Shown: positions 16,742 to 24,657 of the stretch, in pieces | How positions within the stretch are numbered: position 1 is the first letter of the stretch | Layout: every line of letters begins with the position of its first letter | Origin: Cellulomonas sp. URHD0024 | Lineage (GTDB): Bacteria > Actinomycetota > Actinomycetes > Actinomycetales > Cellulomonadaceae | Length of the DNA: 54,290 bases | Direction: 5' to 3' | Assembly (NCBI RefSeq): GCF_000426185.1 | Contig: NZ_AUEW01000016.1 | Span: 1 to 54,290, forward strand | Translations under genes and position numbers: made by a program | The notes under the pieces: model-generated | The model's input: only the letters and a program-made list of their open reading frames with translations | What the model was told of the DNA's origin: nothing | Database searches by the model: none

Positions 16742-16858
16742 GAACCCCGCGCTTGCCGAACCCCGGACGGGGAACGGCCAGGTCGTCACCCGGGGCACCC
16801 CACCGCGGAGGAGGGTTGCCGGCCAGCGAGCCGGGGCTTGACGCTGGCGCTCATGACC
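16742..16858 (-). ncRNA. SAM-IV riboswitch aptamer
   Basis: Read on minus from 16858: GGTCATGAGCGCCAGCGTC, then AAGCCCCGGCTCGCTGGC, CGGCAACCCTCC, CCGCGGTGGGGTGCCCCGGG, TGACGACC, and finally GGCAAGCGCGGGG. This order and most bases match the actinobacterial SAM-IV consensus, including the terminal pseudoknot strand. The 3' end lies 36 nt before the ATG at 16705 and leaves room to mask the GGAGGA at 16716-16711. Recognition is from memory of the consensus; a covariance-model scan would settle it. Confidence 0.9.
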
Positions 16859-16865
16859 TGAGAAG

Positions 16866-16895
16866 AGGGTCCCCGGAGCCGTGCGGGGCTGTCAA
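16866..16895 (-). promoter_or_regulatory. Promoter of the SAM-IV transcript
   Basis: On minus, a perfect TTGACA spans 16895-16890, an 18-nt spacer follows, then GACCCT (16871-16866). Transcription would start a few bases before the aptamer at 16858. Confidence 0.55.
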
Positions 16896-16941
16896 CGCAC
16901 GAAACAGATCGTCTCGGATAGCAAGACTTCGATTCCACCAG

Positions 16942-16970
16942 TTGGATTCCCGCGACCGCGCCACTAGCAT
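16942..16970 (+). promoter_or_regulatory. Promoter of the SAM-I-rhodanese-metZ transcript
   Basis: TTGGAT (16942-16947), a 17-nt spacer and TAGCAT (16965-16970). The predicted transcription start, near 16977, coincides with the 5' strand of aptamer helix P1. Confidence 0.65.
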
Positions 16971-16976
16971 CACCGA

Positions 16977-17076
16977 CACCATCCAGAGCGGCTGAGAGAT
17001 CTGGCTCGACGACGCCGCAGCAACCCGCGCGCACCTCGGTGCGCGGTCGTGGGTGCTACCGCCAGGACCGATGGAG
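16977..17076 (+). ncRNA. SAM-I (S-box) riboswitch aptamer
   Basis: Core S-box blocks occur in order: P1 strand CCATC (16979-16983), AGAGCGGCTGAGAGATCTGG, CTCGACGACGCCGCAGCAAC, a GCGCGCACC/GGTGCGCGG hairpin, GGTGCTACCGCCAG, and the P1 closing strand GATGG (17070-17074). The downstream Shine-Dalgarno GGAGG (17073-17077) shares two bases with P1, so ligand-stabilised P1 could hide it. It controls the 8-codon leader, the rhodanese gene and metZ, all logically repressed by excess SAM. Confidence 0.9.
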
Positions 17077-17085
17077 GCTGTGGAC

Positions 17086-17112
17086 ATGACACACGAGACG
17101 AGACCCGCATGA
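17086..17112 (+). CDS. Eight-codon leader ORF (MTHETRPA) before the rhodanese gene
   Basis: ATG 17086 has the only good ribosome site in the region, GGAGG at 17073-17077, 8 nt upstream. The ORF encodes MTHETRPA and its TGA (17110-17112) overlaps the rhodanese ATG (17109) as ATGA. The rhodanese start itself has only a weak GAGACGAGA upstream. The arrangement suggests ribosomes load at the riboswitch-adjacent site, translate the peptide and re-initiate on the rhodanese gene. Inference from sequence; the peptide need not be functional. Confidence 0.5.
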   Translation: MTHETRPA

Positions 17113-17528
17113 GCTACGCAGGCGACCTGACCCCCCAGCAGGCCTGGGACCTGCTCACGTCCCACGAGAACGCGCTTCTCGTCGACGTGCGCACCGATGC
17201 CGAGTGGGCCTACGTCGGCATTCCCGACGCGACCGCGATCGACGGCCGGGCGGCGCTCGTCGAGTGGGTGTCGTACCCGTCGGGCCGACCGAACCCGCAG
17301 TTCCTCAAGCAGCTCGGCGAGAGCGGCCTGGAGCCCGGCGACGGTCGGCCGATCGTGTTCCTGTGCCGGTCGGGGGTGCGCTCGGTCGCCGCGGCGAACG
17401 CGGCCACCGCCGCCGGCCTCGGCCCGGCCTACAACGTGCTCGAGGGGTTCGAGGGTGACGTCGGCGCCGACGGGCACCGCGGGCACTCCGGCTGGCGTGC
17501 CGCCGGCCTGCCCTGGCGGCAGCGGTGA
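17109..17528 (+). CDS. Rhodanese-like sulfurtransferase
   Basis: 139-aa single-domain rhodanese. The N-terminal segment LLVDVRTDAEWAYVG is the CH2A-type motif, and the active loop is CRSGVRS with Cys86 as the persulfide-carrying residue. Probably moves sulfane sulfur for the adjacent sulfur assimilation enzyme. The same order, rhodanese then metZ, is known in mycobacteria (Rv0390-Rv0391). It is coupled upstream to an 8-codon ORF and downstream to metZ (GTGA overlap at 17525), all behind the SAM-I riboswitch. ATG 17109 begins MSYAGDLTPQQAW; earlier in-frame codons lie in the aptamer. Confidence 0.92.
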   Translation: MSYAGDLTPQQAWDLLTSHENALLVDVRTDAEWAYVGIPDATAIDGRAALVEWVSYPSGRPNPQFLKQLGESGLEPGDGRPIVFLCRSGVRSVAAANAATAAGLGPAYNVLEGFEGDVGADGHRGHSGWRAAGLPWRQR

Positions 17529-18781
17529 ACGCGCGCGTGCCCGGTCCCTTGGACTGGGACGACAAGAAGGTGCCGCGGGGCACCCTCCGTCCCGACACGC
17601 TCGCCGTGCGCGGCGGGCTGGTGCGGTCGCAGTTCCAGGAGATGTCCGAGGCGCTCTTCCTGACCCAGGGCTACGTCTACGACAACGGGGCGCAGGCCGA
17701 GTCCGCGTTCGCCGGCGAGTACGACCGGTTCCTGTACTCGCGCTACAACAACCCGACGGTGAGCACGTTCGAGGAGCGGTTGCGGCTGCTCGACGGCGCC
17801 GAGGCGGCCTTCGCGACCGCCAGCGGGATGTCGGCCGTGTTCACCGCGCTGGCCGCCGTCGCCAAGTCGGGTTCGCGCGTCGTCGCCGCCCGAGCGCTCT
17901 TCGGCTCGACCGTCGTCCTCTTCGAGGAGGTCTTCGCCCAGTGGGGCGTGCAGACCGACTACGTCGACGGGCACGTCCTCGCGCAGTGGGAGGCGGCCCT
18001 GTCGACCCCCGCGGACGTCGTGTTCTTCGAGACACCGTCCAACCCGATGCAGGACCTCGTCGACATCGAGGCGGTCTCCCGGCTCGCGCACGCCGCAGGC
18101 GCCCTGGTCATCGTCGACAACGTGTTCGCGACGCCGGTGCTCTCCCGGCCTCTCGACCTCGGTGCCGACGTCGTCGTCTACTCCGCGACCAAGCACATCG
18201 ACGGTCAGGGCCGCGTGCTCGGCGGCGCCATCCTGGGCTCGGAGGAGTACATCCACGGCCCGGTGCAGACGATGATCCGGAACACCGGCCCGTCCCTGTC
18301 GGCGTTCAACGCCTGGGTCCTGCTCAAGGGCCTCGAGACGCTCTCCGTTCGGGTCCGGCACCAGACGGCGTCGGCCCTTCGCCTGGCCCAGTGGCTCGAG
18401 GAGCAGCCGGGCGTCGCCGCGGTCCGCTACCCGTACCTGCCCTCGCACCCGCAGCACGCACTCGCGCTGCAGCAGCAGTCCGGCGGCGGCACCGTCGTGA
18501 CGTTCGACCTCGCGGTGCCGGACGGCGCGACGCCGGAGGTCGCGAAGAAGGCGACGTTCGGGGTCGTCGACTCCCTGCGGATCATCGACATCTCGAACAA
18601 CCTCGGCGACGCGAAGTCGATCGTGACGCACCCGGCGACCACGACGCACCGCAAGCTGGGTGCCGAGGGTCGCGCGGCCGTCGGCATCGGCGAGTCGACG
18701 CTCCGGTTCTCCGTGGGCCTCGAGGACCCCGACGACCTGATCGACGACCTCACGCAGGCGCTGGACACACTGGCACGCTGA
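17525..18781 (+). CDS. metZ: O-succinylhomoserine sulfhydrylase MetZ
   Basis: 418-aa PLP enzyme of the Cys/Met-metabolism family that makes homocysteine from an O-acylated homoserine and sulfide. The PLP lysine is Lys223 in YSATKHIDGQGRVLGG, the GQGRVLGG form being typical of MetZ. SRYNNPTVSTFEERL near residue 75 and VIVDNVFATPV near 200 are the other family blocks. GTG 17525 overlaps the rhodanese stop by 4 nt. SAM-I control upstream fits a methionine-synthesis enzyme. Substrate preference for succinyl over acetyl homoserine is assumed from family resemblance. Confidence 0.93.
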   Translation: MNARVPGPLDWDDKKVPRGTLRPDTLAVRGGLVRSQFQEMSEALFLTQGYVYDNGAQAESAFAGEYDRFLYSRYNNPTVSTFEERLRLLDGAEAAFATASGMSAVFTALAAVAKSGSRVVAARALFGSTVVLFEEVFAQWGVQTDYVDGHVLAQWEAALSTPADVVFFETPSNPMQDLVDIEAVSRLAHAAGALVIVDNVFATPVLSRPLDLGADVVVYSATKHIDGQGRVLGGAILGSEEYIHGPVQTMIRNTGPSLSAFNAWVLLKGLETLSVRVRHQTASALRLAQWLEEQPGVAAVRYPYLPSHPQHALALQQQSGGGTVVTFDLAVPDGATPEVAKKATFGVVDSLRIIDISNNLGDAKSIVTHPATTTHRKLGAEGRAAVGIGESTLRFSVGLEDPDDLIDDLTQALDTLAR

Positions 18782-18816
18782 TCGGTTTCCCGGCACCCGC
18801 CGGGGAGACTGTCGGG

Positions 18817-19440
18817 ATGGACTCCCGACGCGCCGCGGTCTCCCCGGCGATCCGGCTCGGCGTCGGCGTGCTGCTCGGCGTCCTGGTCGGCGTGGTGGTC
18901 GGCTGGTCGTCGGTGCTCGCCGCCCTCCTGGCCGGCTGGGCAACCGTGGCGGCCGTGTTCGTCGTGTCGACGTGGGTCGCGTGCGCCCCCATGACTCCCG
19001 ACGACACCGCACTGCACGCCACCAGCGAGGAGCCGACCCGGTTCGCGTCGCACGCCCTGGTGATCACGGCGGCTCTCGTGACTCTGGTCGGGGTGGTCAC
19101 CGTGCTCGTCGACTCGTCCATCGGCACCTTGCTGCCGACGGTCGCGATCATGGCGAGCGTGATCGCCTCCTGGGCGGCGATCCACACGGTCTTCGCCCTG
19201 CGCTACGCCAGGATGTACCTGACGGACCATGCCGGCGGCATCGACTTCCACCAGGCCGAGGGACCGCGGTACACCGACTTCGCCTACGTCGCGGTGACGG
19301 TCGGCATGAGCTTCGCCATCTCCGACACCGACCTCAGCTCGTCGGCCATGCGGCGGACGGCGCTGGTGCACGCCCTGCTGAGCTACCTGTTCGGGACCGT
19401 GATCATCGCCCTGCTGGTGAACCTCGTCGCGTCGATCTGA
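18817..19440 (+). CDS. DUF1345 membrane protein
   Basis: 207-aa inner-membrane protein. Hydrophobic helices lie at about 10-50 (two), 72-95, 102-125 and 185-205. The conserved DUF1345 loop is FALRYARMYL followed by IDFHQAEGPRYTDFAYVAVTVGMSF, ending in FGTVIIALLVNLV. Function unknown in the whole family. It starts 35 nt after metZ with GGGGAG upstream, so it may read through from the metZ transcript. It ends convergently 6 nt from the PPOX-family gene. Confidence 0.85.
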   Translation: MDSRRAAVSPAIRLGVGVLLGVLVGVVVGWSSVLAALLAGWATVAAVFVVSTWVACAPMTPDDTALHATSEEPTRFASHALVITAALVTLVGVVTVLVDSSIGTLLPTVAIMASVIASWAAIHTVFALRYARMYLTDHAGGIDFHQAEGPRYTDFAYVAVTVGMSFAISDTDLSSSAMRRTALVHALLSYLFGTVIIALLVNLVASI

Positions 19441-19446
19441 ACGACG

Positions 19447-19929
19447 TCAGAGCGGGACGGTCTCGTTCTCGCCGCCGTCGTACCGCTCGCCGGTCACCTT
19501 GGCCTTGACGAGGCTGAGCACCGTGGTGAGCCGGCCTCCCGGGGACTGCCAGTACTCGGCCGTCCGGCCGCGCAGGGCGATCAGCACGACGCCCGGGGTC
19601 TCCGGTCCGTCCGGGAACCACGCCTCTGCCGTCGGGCCCCAGAGCTCCTTGATCCTGGCCAGGTCCCGCACGACGTCGGCCTCGCCGGACACCGACACCC
19701 ACGACGTCGAGCCGGCGAACGCGGCGTTGGCGGGGCTCCCCGACTCGATCTCGTGCACCTTGTGGCTGTCCTCGTCGGCGAAGAACCACAGGTCACCGTC
19801 GAAGTCGACGTCCTGCACGCCCATCGGTCGGCTGACCAGTGCACCGTCGCTGCCGACCGTGGTCAGCATGGCGATCCTCGTGTCCTTGATGAGCTTCGCC
19901 ACGGTGGCGAGGTCGTCGTCGTGCGTCAT
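19447..19929 (-). CDS. Pyridoxamine 5'-phosphate oxidase-fold general stress protein
   Basis: 160-aa FMN-binding split-barrel protein. MLTTVGSDGALVSRPMGVQD and DGDLWFFADEDSHKVHEI match the general-stress-protein-26-like subfamily rather than true PdxH, which is longer. A flavin- or F420-type redox function in the cytoplasm is likely; the substrate is unknown. ATG 19929 has a textbook AGGAGG 7 nt upstream. It transcribes towards DUF1345. Confidence 0.87.
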   Translation of the reverse strand: MTHDDDLATVAKLIKDTRIAMLTTVGSDGALVSRPMGVQDVDFDGDLWFFADEDSHKVHEIESGSPANAAFAGSTSWVSVSGEADVVRDLARIKELWGPTAEAWFPDGPETPGVVLIALRGRTAEYWQSPGGRLTTVLSLVKAKVTGERYDGGENETVPL

Positions 19930-20027
19930 CGGCAAGCCTCCTGGATGTCGACCGGTCGCCCGGTGAATCCGGCCACGGTAGGCATGCTCCGCGGCCGCCA
20001 CCACTGGAGCGGACCGGCTAACCGCGC

Positions 20028-20033
20028 GATGCT
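20028..20033 (+). promoter_or_regulatory. Putative -10 hexamer, leaderless TfoX-like gene
   Basis: GATGCT lies 6 nt before the ATG at 20040; a weak match that fits the spacing seen elsewhere in the window. Confidence 0.3.
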
Positions 20034-20039
20034 GGCGGC

Positions 20040-20357
20040 ATGGCCAACCAGTCGGAGTTCGACGCCATCGCCGTGGACCTCGTCGCCCGTGGCGCGACCC
20101 TCGGCCAGATGATGGGCCACCCCATGCTCAAGGTCGGGTCGTCCATGTTCGCGGCGTTCACCGGCGACGAGCACCTGGCGGTCAAGCTGGGCCGTTCCTC
20201 GCCGGAGCACGCCGAGGCCCTCGCGCTTCCCGGCGCCACCGTCTGGTCGCCGGGCGGCGGCGGACGCCAGTTCTACGACTGGGTCTCGCTGCCGCCCGAC
20301 CAGGAGGACCACTGGATGCGGTACGCCGAGGTTGCCCGGCGCAACGTCAGCGCCTGA
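20040..20357 (+). CDS. Small TfoX/YjbR-like protein
   Basis: 105 aa. LGQMMGHPMLKVGSSMFAAF, then EHLAVKLG and a late YDWVSLPPDQEDHWMRYAEVA follow the layout of TfoX N-terminal/YjbR-like small proteins, which bind nucleic acid or have unknown roles; here the function is not established. No SD is seen, and GATGCT 6 nt upstream suggests a leaderless mRNA. Its stop abuts the stop of the convergent DUF1684 gene in the palindrome TGATCA (20355-20360) with no gap. Confidence 0.75.
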   Translation: MANQSEFDAIAVDLVARGATLGQMMGHPMLKVGSSMFAAFTGDEHLAVKLGRSSPEHAEALALPGATVWSPGGGGRQFYDWVSLPPDQEDHWMRYAEVARRNVSA

Positions 20358-21155
20358 TCAGCGCACCCACTGCTCGCCGGCCTCGACCGCGACCGTCAGC
20401 ACGTTCTCGGCCGGCGGGACCGGGCACGTGGCGAACTCGGTCAGTCCGCAGGGCAGGTTGGCGGCGCGGTTGAAGTCGAGGGTGGTCGAGCCGTCGTCGC
20501 CCAGCGGCCCGAGCGCCAGGGTGCGTGCCGCCGGGTACGTGGTGACGCCGCTCGTCGCGTCGCGGAAAAGGACCGACAGGCCGCGCGCTCCCCCGTCGAA
20601 CACGACGAGCGACTGGGCGACGCCCGCCAGCTCGAACGTCACGGTGCCGACCCCGCTGTGGTGATGCTCCAGACCCTCCACGACCGCACCGGTGGTCACC
20701 GTGCGGGGTGCGTCGTACGCCTCGAACCTGCCGGTGACGGTCCACCGCGCGTCGGGTGCGTAGGCCGGGATCCCCGTGAACGCGGCGAGCTGCGGGGCGC
20801 GAGGGTCGTGCACGCGGATGATCACGTGCGCGGTGCGGCGGGCCACCTCGAGGATCAGGTCGCCGGAGCGCACCCGCAGACCCGGGCCGCCCTCGATCGG
20901 GTCGAGGGTGGCGACGCCGTCCACGACGTCGCCGTCCGGCAGGACCAGTCCGTCGGCCGCGGCCGCCTCGATGGTCAGGACGCCACCCTGAGCAGCGGTC
21001 CAGCGGCCCGGGAACTCGTCGAAGACCGCGGGCGTCGCGGTCAGCCAGTGCAGCGCCGTGATGGCGACCCAACCGTGCGGCTCGGCGAAGTAGGCCTCGC
21101 GCTCGGCGTGCCAGGTCTCCCAGTCGGTGGTGAAGGTGTCGGTGAGGACGGTCAT
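20358..21155 (-). CDS. DUF1684 family protein
   Basis: 265-aa cytoplasmic protein. The family hallmark near the C-terminus is present: LDFNRAANLPCGLTEFATCP followed by VPPAENVL. WETWHAEREAYFAEPHGWVA near the N-terminus is also typical. The function is unknown, but DUF1684 proteins are often found next to luciferase-like monooxygenases, as here (15 nt after the stop of the gene at 21171). It is the third gene of that operon. ATG 21155 has GAGAGGGA upstream. Confidence 0.88.
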   Translation of the reverse strand: MTVLTDTFTTDWETWHAEREAYFAEPHGWVAITALHWLTATPAVFDEFPGRWTAAQGGVLTIEAAAADGLVLPDGDVVDGVATLDPIEGGPGLRVRSGDLILEVARRTAHVIIRVHDPRAPQLAAFTGIPAYAPDARWTVTGRFEAYDAPRTVTTGAVVEGLEHHHSGVGTVTFELAGVAQSLVVFDGGARGLSVLFRDATSGVTTYPAARTLALGPLGDDGSTTLDFNRAANLPCGLTEFATCPVPPAENVLTVAVEAGEQWVR

Positions 21156-21170
21156 GGTGTGTGGTCCCTC

Positions 21171-22547
21171 TCAGGATGCAGTGACGGAGTCGGACAGGGT
21201 GCGGCCGAATGCCTCGGCGGCGGGCAGGCCGAGGTTCTCCCGCAGCGTGGAGCCCTCGTACGACGTGCGGAACGAGCCGCGCTCCTGCAGGAGCGGCACG
21301 ACCTTGTCGGCGAACTCGTCGAGACCGTGCGGCGTCAGGTGGGGCACGAGGATGAAGCCGTCGGAGGCGTCCTCCTGCACGTAGCGGTCGATCTCGGCGG
21401 CGACGTGCTCAGGGGTCCCGACGAAGTTCGAGCGCCCGATGACGAAGATGACGAGCTCCCGGATCGACAGCCCCTTGGACTCGGACAGCTCACGCCACTG
21501 ACGCGCGATGGCGACCGGGTCCTTGAACATGCTGGCGCGACCGTTGGTGATGGAGGGTGCGTCCACCAGCGGGTCGATGCTGGGCAGCGGGCCGTCGACG
21601 TCGTACGCGGACAGGTCGCGGTTCCACAGCTGCTCGACGAACCCGCGCGCCACCGACGGGCGGACCGTCTGCAGCTGGAGCTCGCGCAGCCGCTCCTCGG
21701 CCTCCGCCGCGGTGTCGCCGAGCACGAACGACGAGCCCGGCAGGATCAGCAGGTCCTCGGGCCGCCGACCGTAGCGCGCGAGGCGGCCCTTGACGTCCGC
21801 GTAGAACGCCTTGCCGTCGTCGAGCGCGCTGTGCCGGGAGAACACCGCGTCCGCCACCTGGGCCGCGAGCTCGCGACCGCCGTCGGAGTCCCCGGCCTGG
21901 AGGATCACCGGGTGCCCCTGGGGCGGGCGCGGGTACGTGGGAAGGGCCTCGATGTCGACGAGCGGCCCGGGGGTCCGCACCGTCCCGAGCGACCCCGGAC
22001 GGACGAAGCTCCCGCCGTCGTCGACGATCGCGTCCGGTGCCCAGGCGTCCCACAGCGCGCGCGCTGTCTCGACGACCTCGCGCGCCCGCTCGTACCGGTC
22101 CGCGTAGTCGAGGTAGCCGCCACGGCGGAAGTTGGCACCGTGGAAGGCGTCCGACGACGTCACCACGTTCCACGCGGCCCTGCCCCCGGACAGGTGGTCG
22201 AGCGTCGCGAGCTGGCGGGCCAGCTCGTACGGGTCGTTGTACGTGGCGTTGATGGTGCCGGCGAGGCCCACGTGCGTGGTCACCCCGGCCAAGGCAGCCA
22301 GGACGGCGTAGGTGTCGGGCCGGCCGACGACGTCCTGGTCGACGAGCTGCCCGCGGTGCTCACGCAGCCGCAGACCCTCCGCCAGGAAGACGAAGTCGAA
22401 GAACCCGCGCTCCGCCGTCGCGGCCAGGTGCTGGAACGACGCGAACGCCGACTGCGTCTGCGGCGTGTGGGTCGGGTCGGTCCAGACGGTGTGGTGGTTG
22501 ACGCCCGGGAAGTGGGCGCCGAGATGGATCTGCTTCTTGGTGGTCAT
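21171..22547 (-). CDS. FMNH2-dependent monooxygenase, NtaA/SnaA/DszA family
   Basis: 458-aa luciferase-fold enzyme of the group that uses reduced flavin from a partner reductase to oxidise organic sulfur or nitrogen compounds. TAERGFFDFVFLAEGL, the TINATYNDPYELARQLATLD block and GGRAAWNVVTS are family hallmarks. The substrate cannot be read from sequence. ATG 22547 has AAGGACG upstream. It is the middle gene of an operon with another luciferase-like enzyme (10-nt gap) and DUF1684. The partner flavin reductase is not in the window. Confidence 0.92.
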   Translation of the reverse strand: MTTKKQIHLGAHFPGVNHHTVWTDPTHTPQTQSAFASFQHLAATAERGFFDFVFLAEGLRLREHRGQLVDQDVVGRPDTYAVLAALAGVTTHVGLAGTINATYNDPYELARQLATLDHLSGGRAAWNVVTSSDAFHGANFRRGGYLDYADRYERAREVVETARALWDAWAPDAIVDDGGSFVRPGSLGTVRTPGPLVDIEALPTYPRPPQGHPVILQAGDSDGGRELAAQVADAVFSRHSALDDGKAFYADVKGRLARYGRRPEDLLILPGSSFVLGDTAAEAEERLRELQLQTVRPSVARGFVEQLWNRDLSAYDVDGPLPSIDPLVDAPSITNGRASMFKDPVAIARQWRELSESKGLSIRELVIFVIGRSNFVGTPEHVAAEIDRYVQEDASDGFILVPHLTPHGLDEFADKVVPLLQERGSFRTSYEGSTLRENLGLPAAEAFGRTLSDSVTAS

Positions 22548-22557
22548 CGTGGCGTCC

Positions 22558-23622
22558 TTAGCGTGCGGCCGCGTAGCGGCTCGTCGGGCGGGGCAGGCCG
22601 AGGGTCTCGCGCAGCGTGGCGCGCACCTCGACGAGGGGCAGCAGCCCCTCCAGCAGTGCGACGTCGCCCGCGACCGGGCGGACCGTGACCCCGTCGACCG
22701 AGCCGGCGAGGGCGGTCAGCGCGCCGGCGACCGTCTCGGGTCCACCCACGACGACCCCGTCCCACGTCCAGGGCTCGAACGCGTCGAGGGTGGCCCGTAG
22801 GGCGGCGGCCGCCTCGTCGCTGGGCGCGACCAGCACGTCGACGTCGAGCAGCACCGTCGCGTCTGCCGCGACCGACCGGGCGGCCGCTGCCGCCTGCGCC
22901 GTCCGGACACGGATGACCTGTGCGCGCCGCGAGGCGACCGCGAGCGCGTTCGGCTCGTCGCCACGGATCACCACGACCGCCCGGCCCTGCGGGGAGCGGG
23001 GCGTGATGGACGCGCCCTGCACCGAGAAGAACTCGCCGGTGAACTCGATCGCGTGGACCTTGTCCCGGTCGATGTACCGGTCGGTGATCTCGTCGAGGAT
23101 GATCGCGTCGTCCTCCCAGCTGTCCCACAGCCGTTCGAGAACCTCGATGGTGTCCTCGGCCTCGCGCCACAGGGCGGGCAGCTCGCGCGGCACGCGCTCG
23201 TCGTAGCGGAGGGCCTCCGCGCCGGAGCGCGGGTCGAGGGCGGGCGCGGCCACGTCGATCTGGACGGCACCCCGGCCCAGGCTCACGTGGTCGAGCGTCT
23301 GGATCTCCTTGCCCACGTGGAACGGCTCGCGGTAGGTCACCGGGACGACCGGCGCCAGGCCGATCCCGCTGGTCGTCGGGCCGAGCAGCGCTGCGATGCC
23401 GACGGCGTCGAGGCTGCCGACGAACCGGCCGGGGCGTTCGAGCGGTGCGGCCGCGGAGTCGTCGACGAAGACGAGGGAGGCCCCGGCACGGTGCGCGGCG
23501 CGCGCACGATCGAGCCAGTGACGGGCGGTGAATGCGCCGGCGGCGTCCTGCTCGGGGAGGCGCCACGCGGCGGGGTGCAGACCGGCGGGCGTCAGCTCGA
23601 CGGCGAGATGGAACTGTGTCAT
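22558..23622 (-). CDS. LLM-class flavin-dependent oxidoreductase
   Basis: 354-aa luciferase-like protein, first gene of the operon. PVTYREPFHVGKEIQTLDHVS matches the corresponding block of the next gene (YELARQLATLDHLS), so both are flavin monooxygenases, though this one is shorter and has Ala-rich insertions in the C-terminal half. Substrate unknown. ATG 23622 is used because upstream codons run into a GC-rich untranslated stretch without family similarity. TACGGT lies 8 nt before it. The stop is TAA, 10 nt before the following gene. Confidence 0.83.
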   Translation of the reverse strand: MTQFHLAVELTPAGLHPAAWRLPEQDAAGAFTARHWLDRARAAHRAGASLVFVDDSAAAPLERPGRFVGSLDAVGIAALLGPTTSGIGLAPVVPVTYREPFHVGKEIQTLDHVSLGRGAVQIDVAAPALDPRSGAEALRYDERVPRELPALWREAEDTIEVLERLWDSWEDDAIILDEITDRYIDRDKVHAIEFTGEFFSVQGASITPRSPQGRAVVVIRGDEPNALAVASRRAQVIRVRTAQAAAAARSVAADATVLLDVDVLVAPSDEAAAALRATLDAFEPWTWDGVVVGGPETVAGALTALAGSVDGVTVRPVAGDVALLEGLLPLVEVRATLRETLGLPRPTSRYAAAR

Positions 23623-23696
23623 GGCCGCGGACCGTAAGGCAGAACCGCCGGTTGACCAGGGGTTGGCCGGAAAGTCCCGCGATGCGAGACGGCCGC

Positions 23697-24650
23697 TCAG
23701 ACGACCTTTCCGAAGAGCAGCGACAGGAAGTCGTTCACGTAGGGCCCGAACGGCGCGATCGGCCGGTAACCCGCGGACAGGTAGAGGGTGACCGCCTCGG
23801 GCTGCCGGATGCCGGTCTGCAGCACCACGCTGGTCAGACCGGCGGCGCGGGCGTCGTCCTCGATCGCCGTCAGGAGCGCCCGGGCGGCACCGGCGCCGCG
23901 TGCCTCGTCGTCGACCCAGAGCTTCTTCAGCTCCCCCGAGCCGGCGGGGTAACCGTCCTTGGCGGCCCGCAGGGACGCACATCCGACCGGCACACCGTCG
24001 AGGTCGGCGACCACCGAGCTGATCGTGCCGACGCCCTGCTGCGGGTCGTCGACCGCGAAGCCGCCCGGCGTGACGGCGACGATCTCCGGGTAGCGGACCT
24101 CGATGTCGAGCCACATCGCGTAGCGCAGCGCGACCGCGTCGGGGTGGTCCCACGGCACGCGGCGCAGGGTGAGCACGCCGCCGTTTCGTGGTCCTGGCCG
24201 ACGAGGCTCGGCATGCAGCTCCTTGGCGAAGCAGCGGGAGGACGTCTCGTCGGCGTACTCGCCGAAGTTGGGGATCGAACGGTAGCCGGCCGACAGGTAC
24301 AGGCCGATCGCCTGGATCTGCAGGACGCCGGTCTCGAGGATCAGCCGATGGAAGCCTCTGTCGAGCGCAAGATGTTCGAGCTCCGTCAGCACGCGCCGCG
24401 ACAACCCGCGTCCGCGCGCCTCCGGCACCACGTACATCCGCTTGAGCTCCCCCACGCCGTCGCCGACGTCGCGGATCGCGCCGCAGGCCACGGGCCTGTC
24501 GTCGTCGTGCACGAGCACCATCGCGACGATGTCCTCAGCGGTCATCTCGTGACCGATGTCGTCGTCGCCGTACAGCTCGCGCAGCTCGCGCTGCTGGGCG
24601 TCGCGAAGCGTCTGCGCCGCGGGATCGTCCCAGGTGACGAGGCTGATCAC
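23697..24650 (-). CDS. Protein with two fused GNAT acetyltransferase domains
   Basis: 317 aa containing two copies of the same fold. Domain 1 (about 1-150) has ELKRMYVVPEARGRGLSRRV and LYLSAGYRSIPNFGEY. Domain 2 (about 160-317) has ELKKLWVDDEARGAGAARAL and LYLSAGYRPIAPFGPY. The Q/R-x-x-G-x-G/A acetyl-CoA loop is readable in both, so both may bind acetyl-CoA. It starts with GTG 7 nt after the purQ stop, so it is likely the tail of the purS-purQ operon. Substrate unknown. A 75-nt gap separates it from the luciferase operon. Confidence 0.88.
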   Translation of the reverse strand: MISLVTWDDPAAQTLRDAQQRELRELYGDDDIGHEMTAEDIVAMVLVHDDDRPVACGAIRDVGDGVGELKRMYVVPEARGRGLSRRVLTELEHLALDRGFHRLILETGVLQIQAIGLYLSAGYRSIPNFGEYADETSSRCFAKELHAEPRRPGPRNGGVLTLRRVPWDHPDAVALRYAMWLDIEVRYPEIVAVTPGGFAVDDPQQGVGTISSVVADLDGVPVGCASLRAAKDGYPAGSGELKKLWVDDEARGAGAARALLTAIEDDARAAGLTSVVLQTGIRQPEAVTLYLSAGYRPIAPFGPYVNDFLSLLFGKVV

Positions 24651-24657
24651 GCCTGGC

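Noticed and set aside
16786..17034. A minus-strand frame containing MSASVKPRLAGRQPSSAVG
   Set aside because: This is the translation of the SAM-IV aptamer itself (its conserved ATG is in GGTCATGAGC); the RNA explains the conservation, so no protein is claimed.
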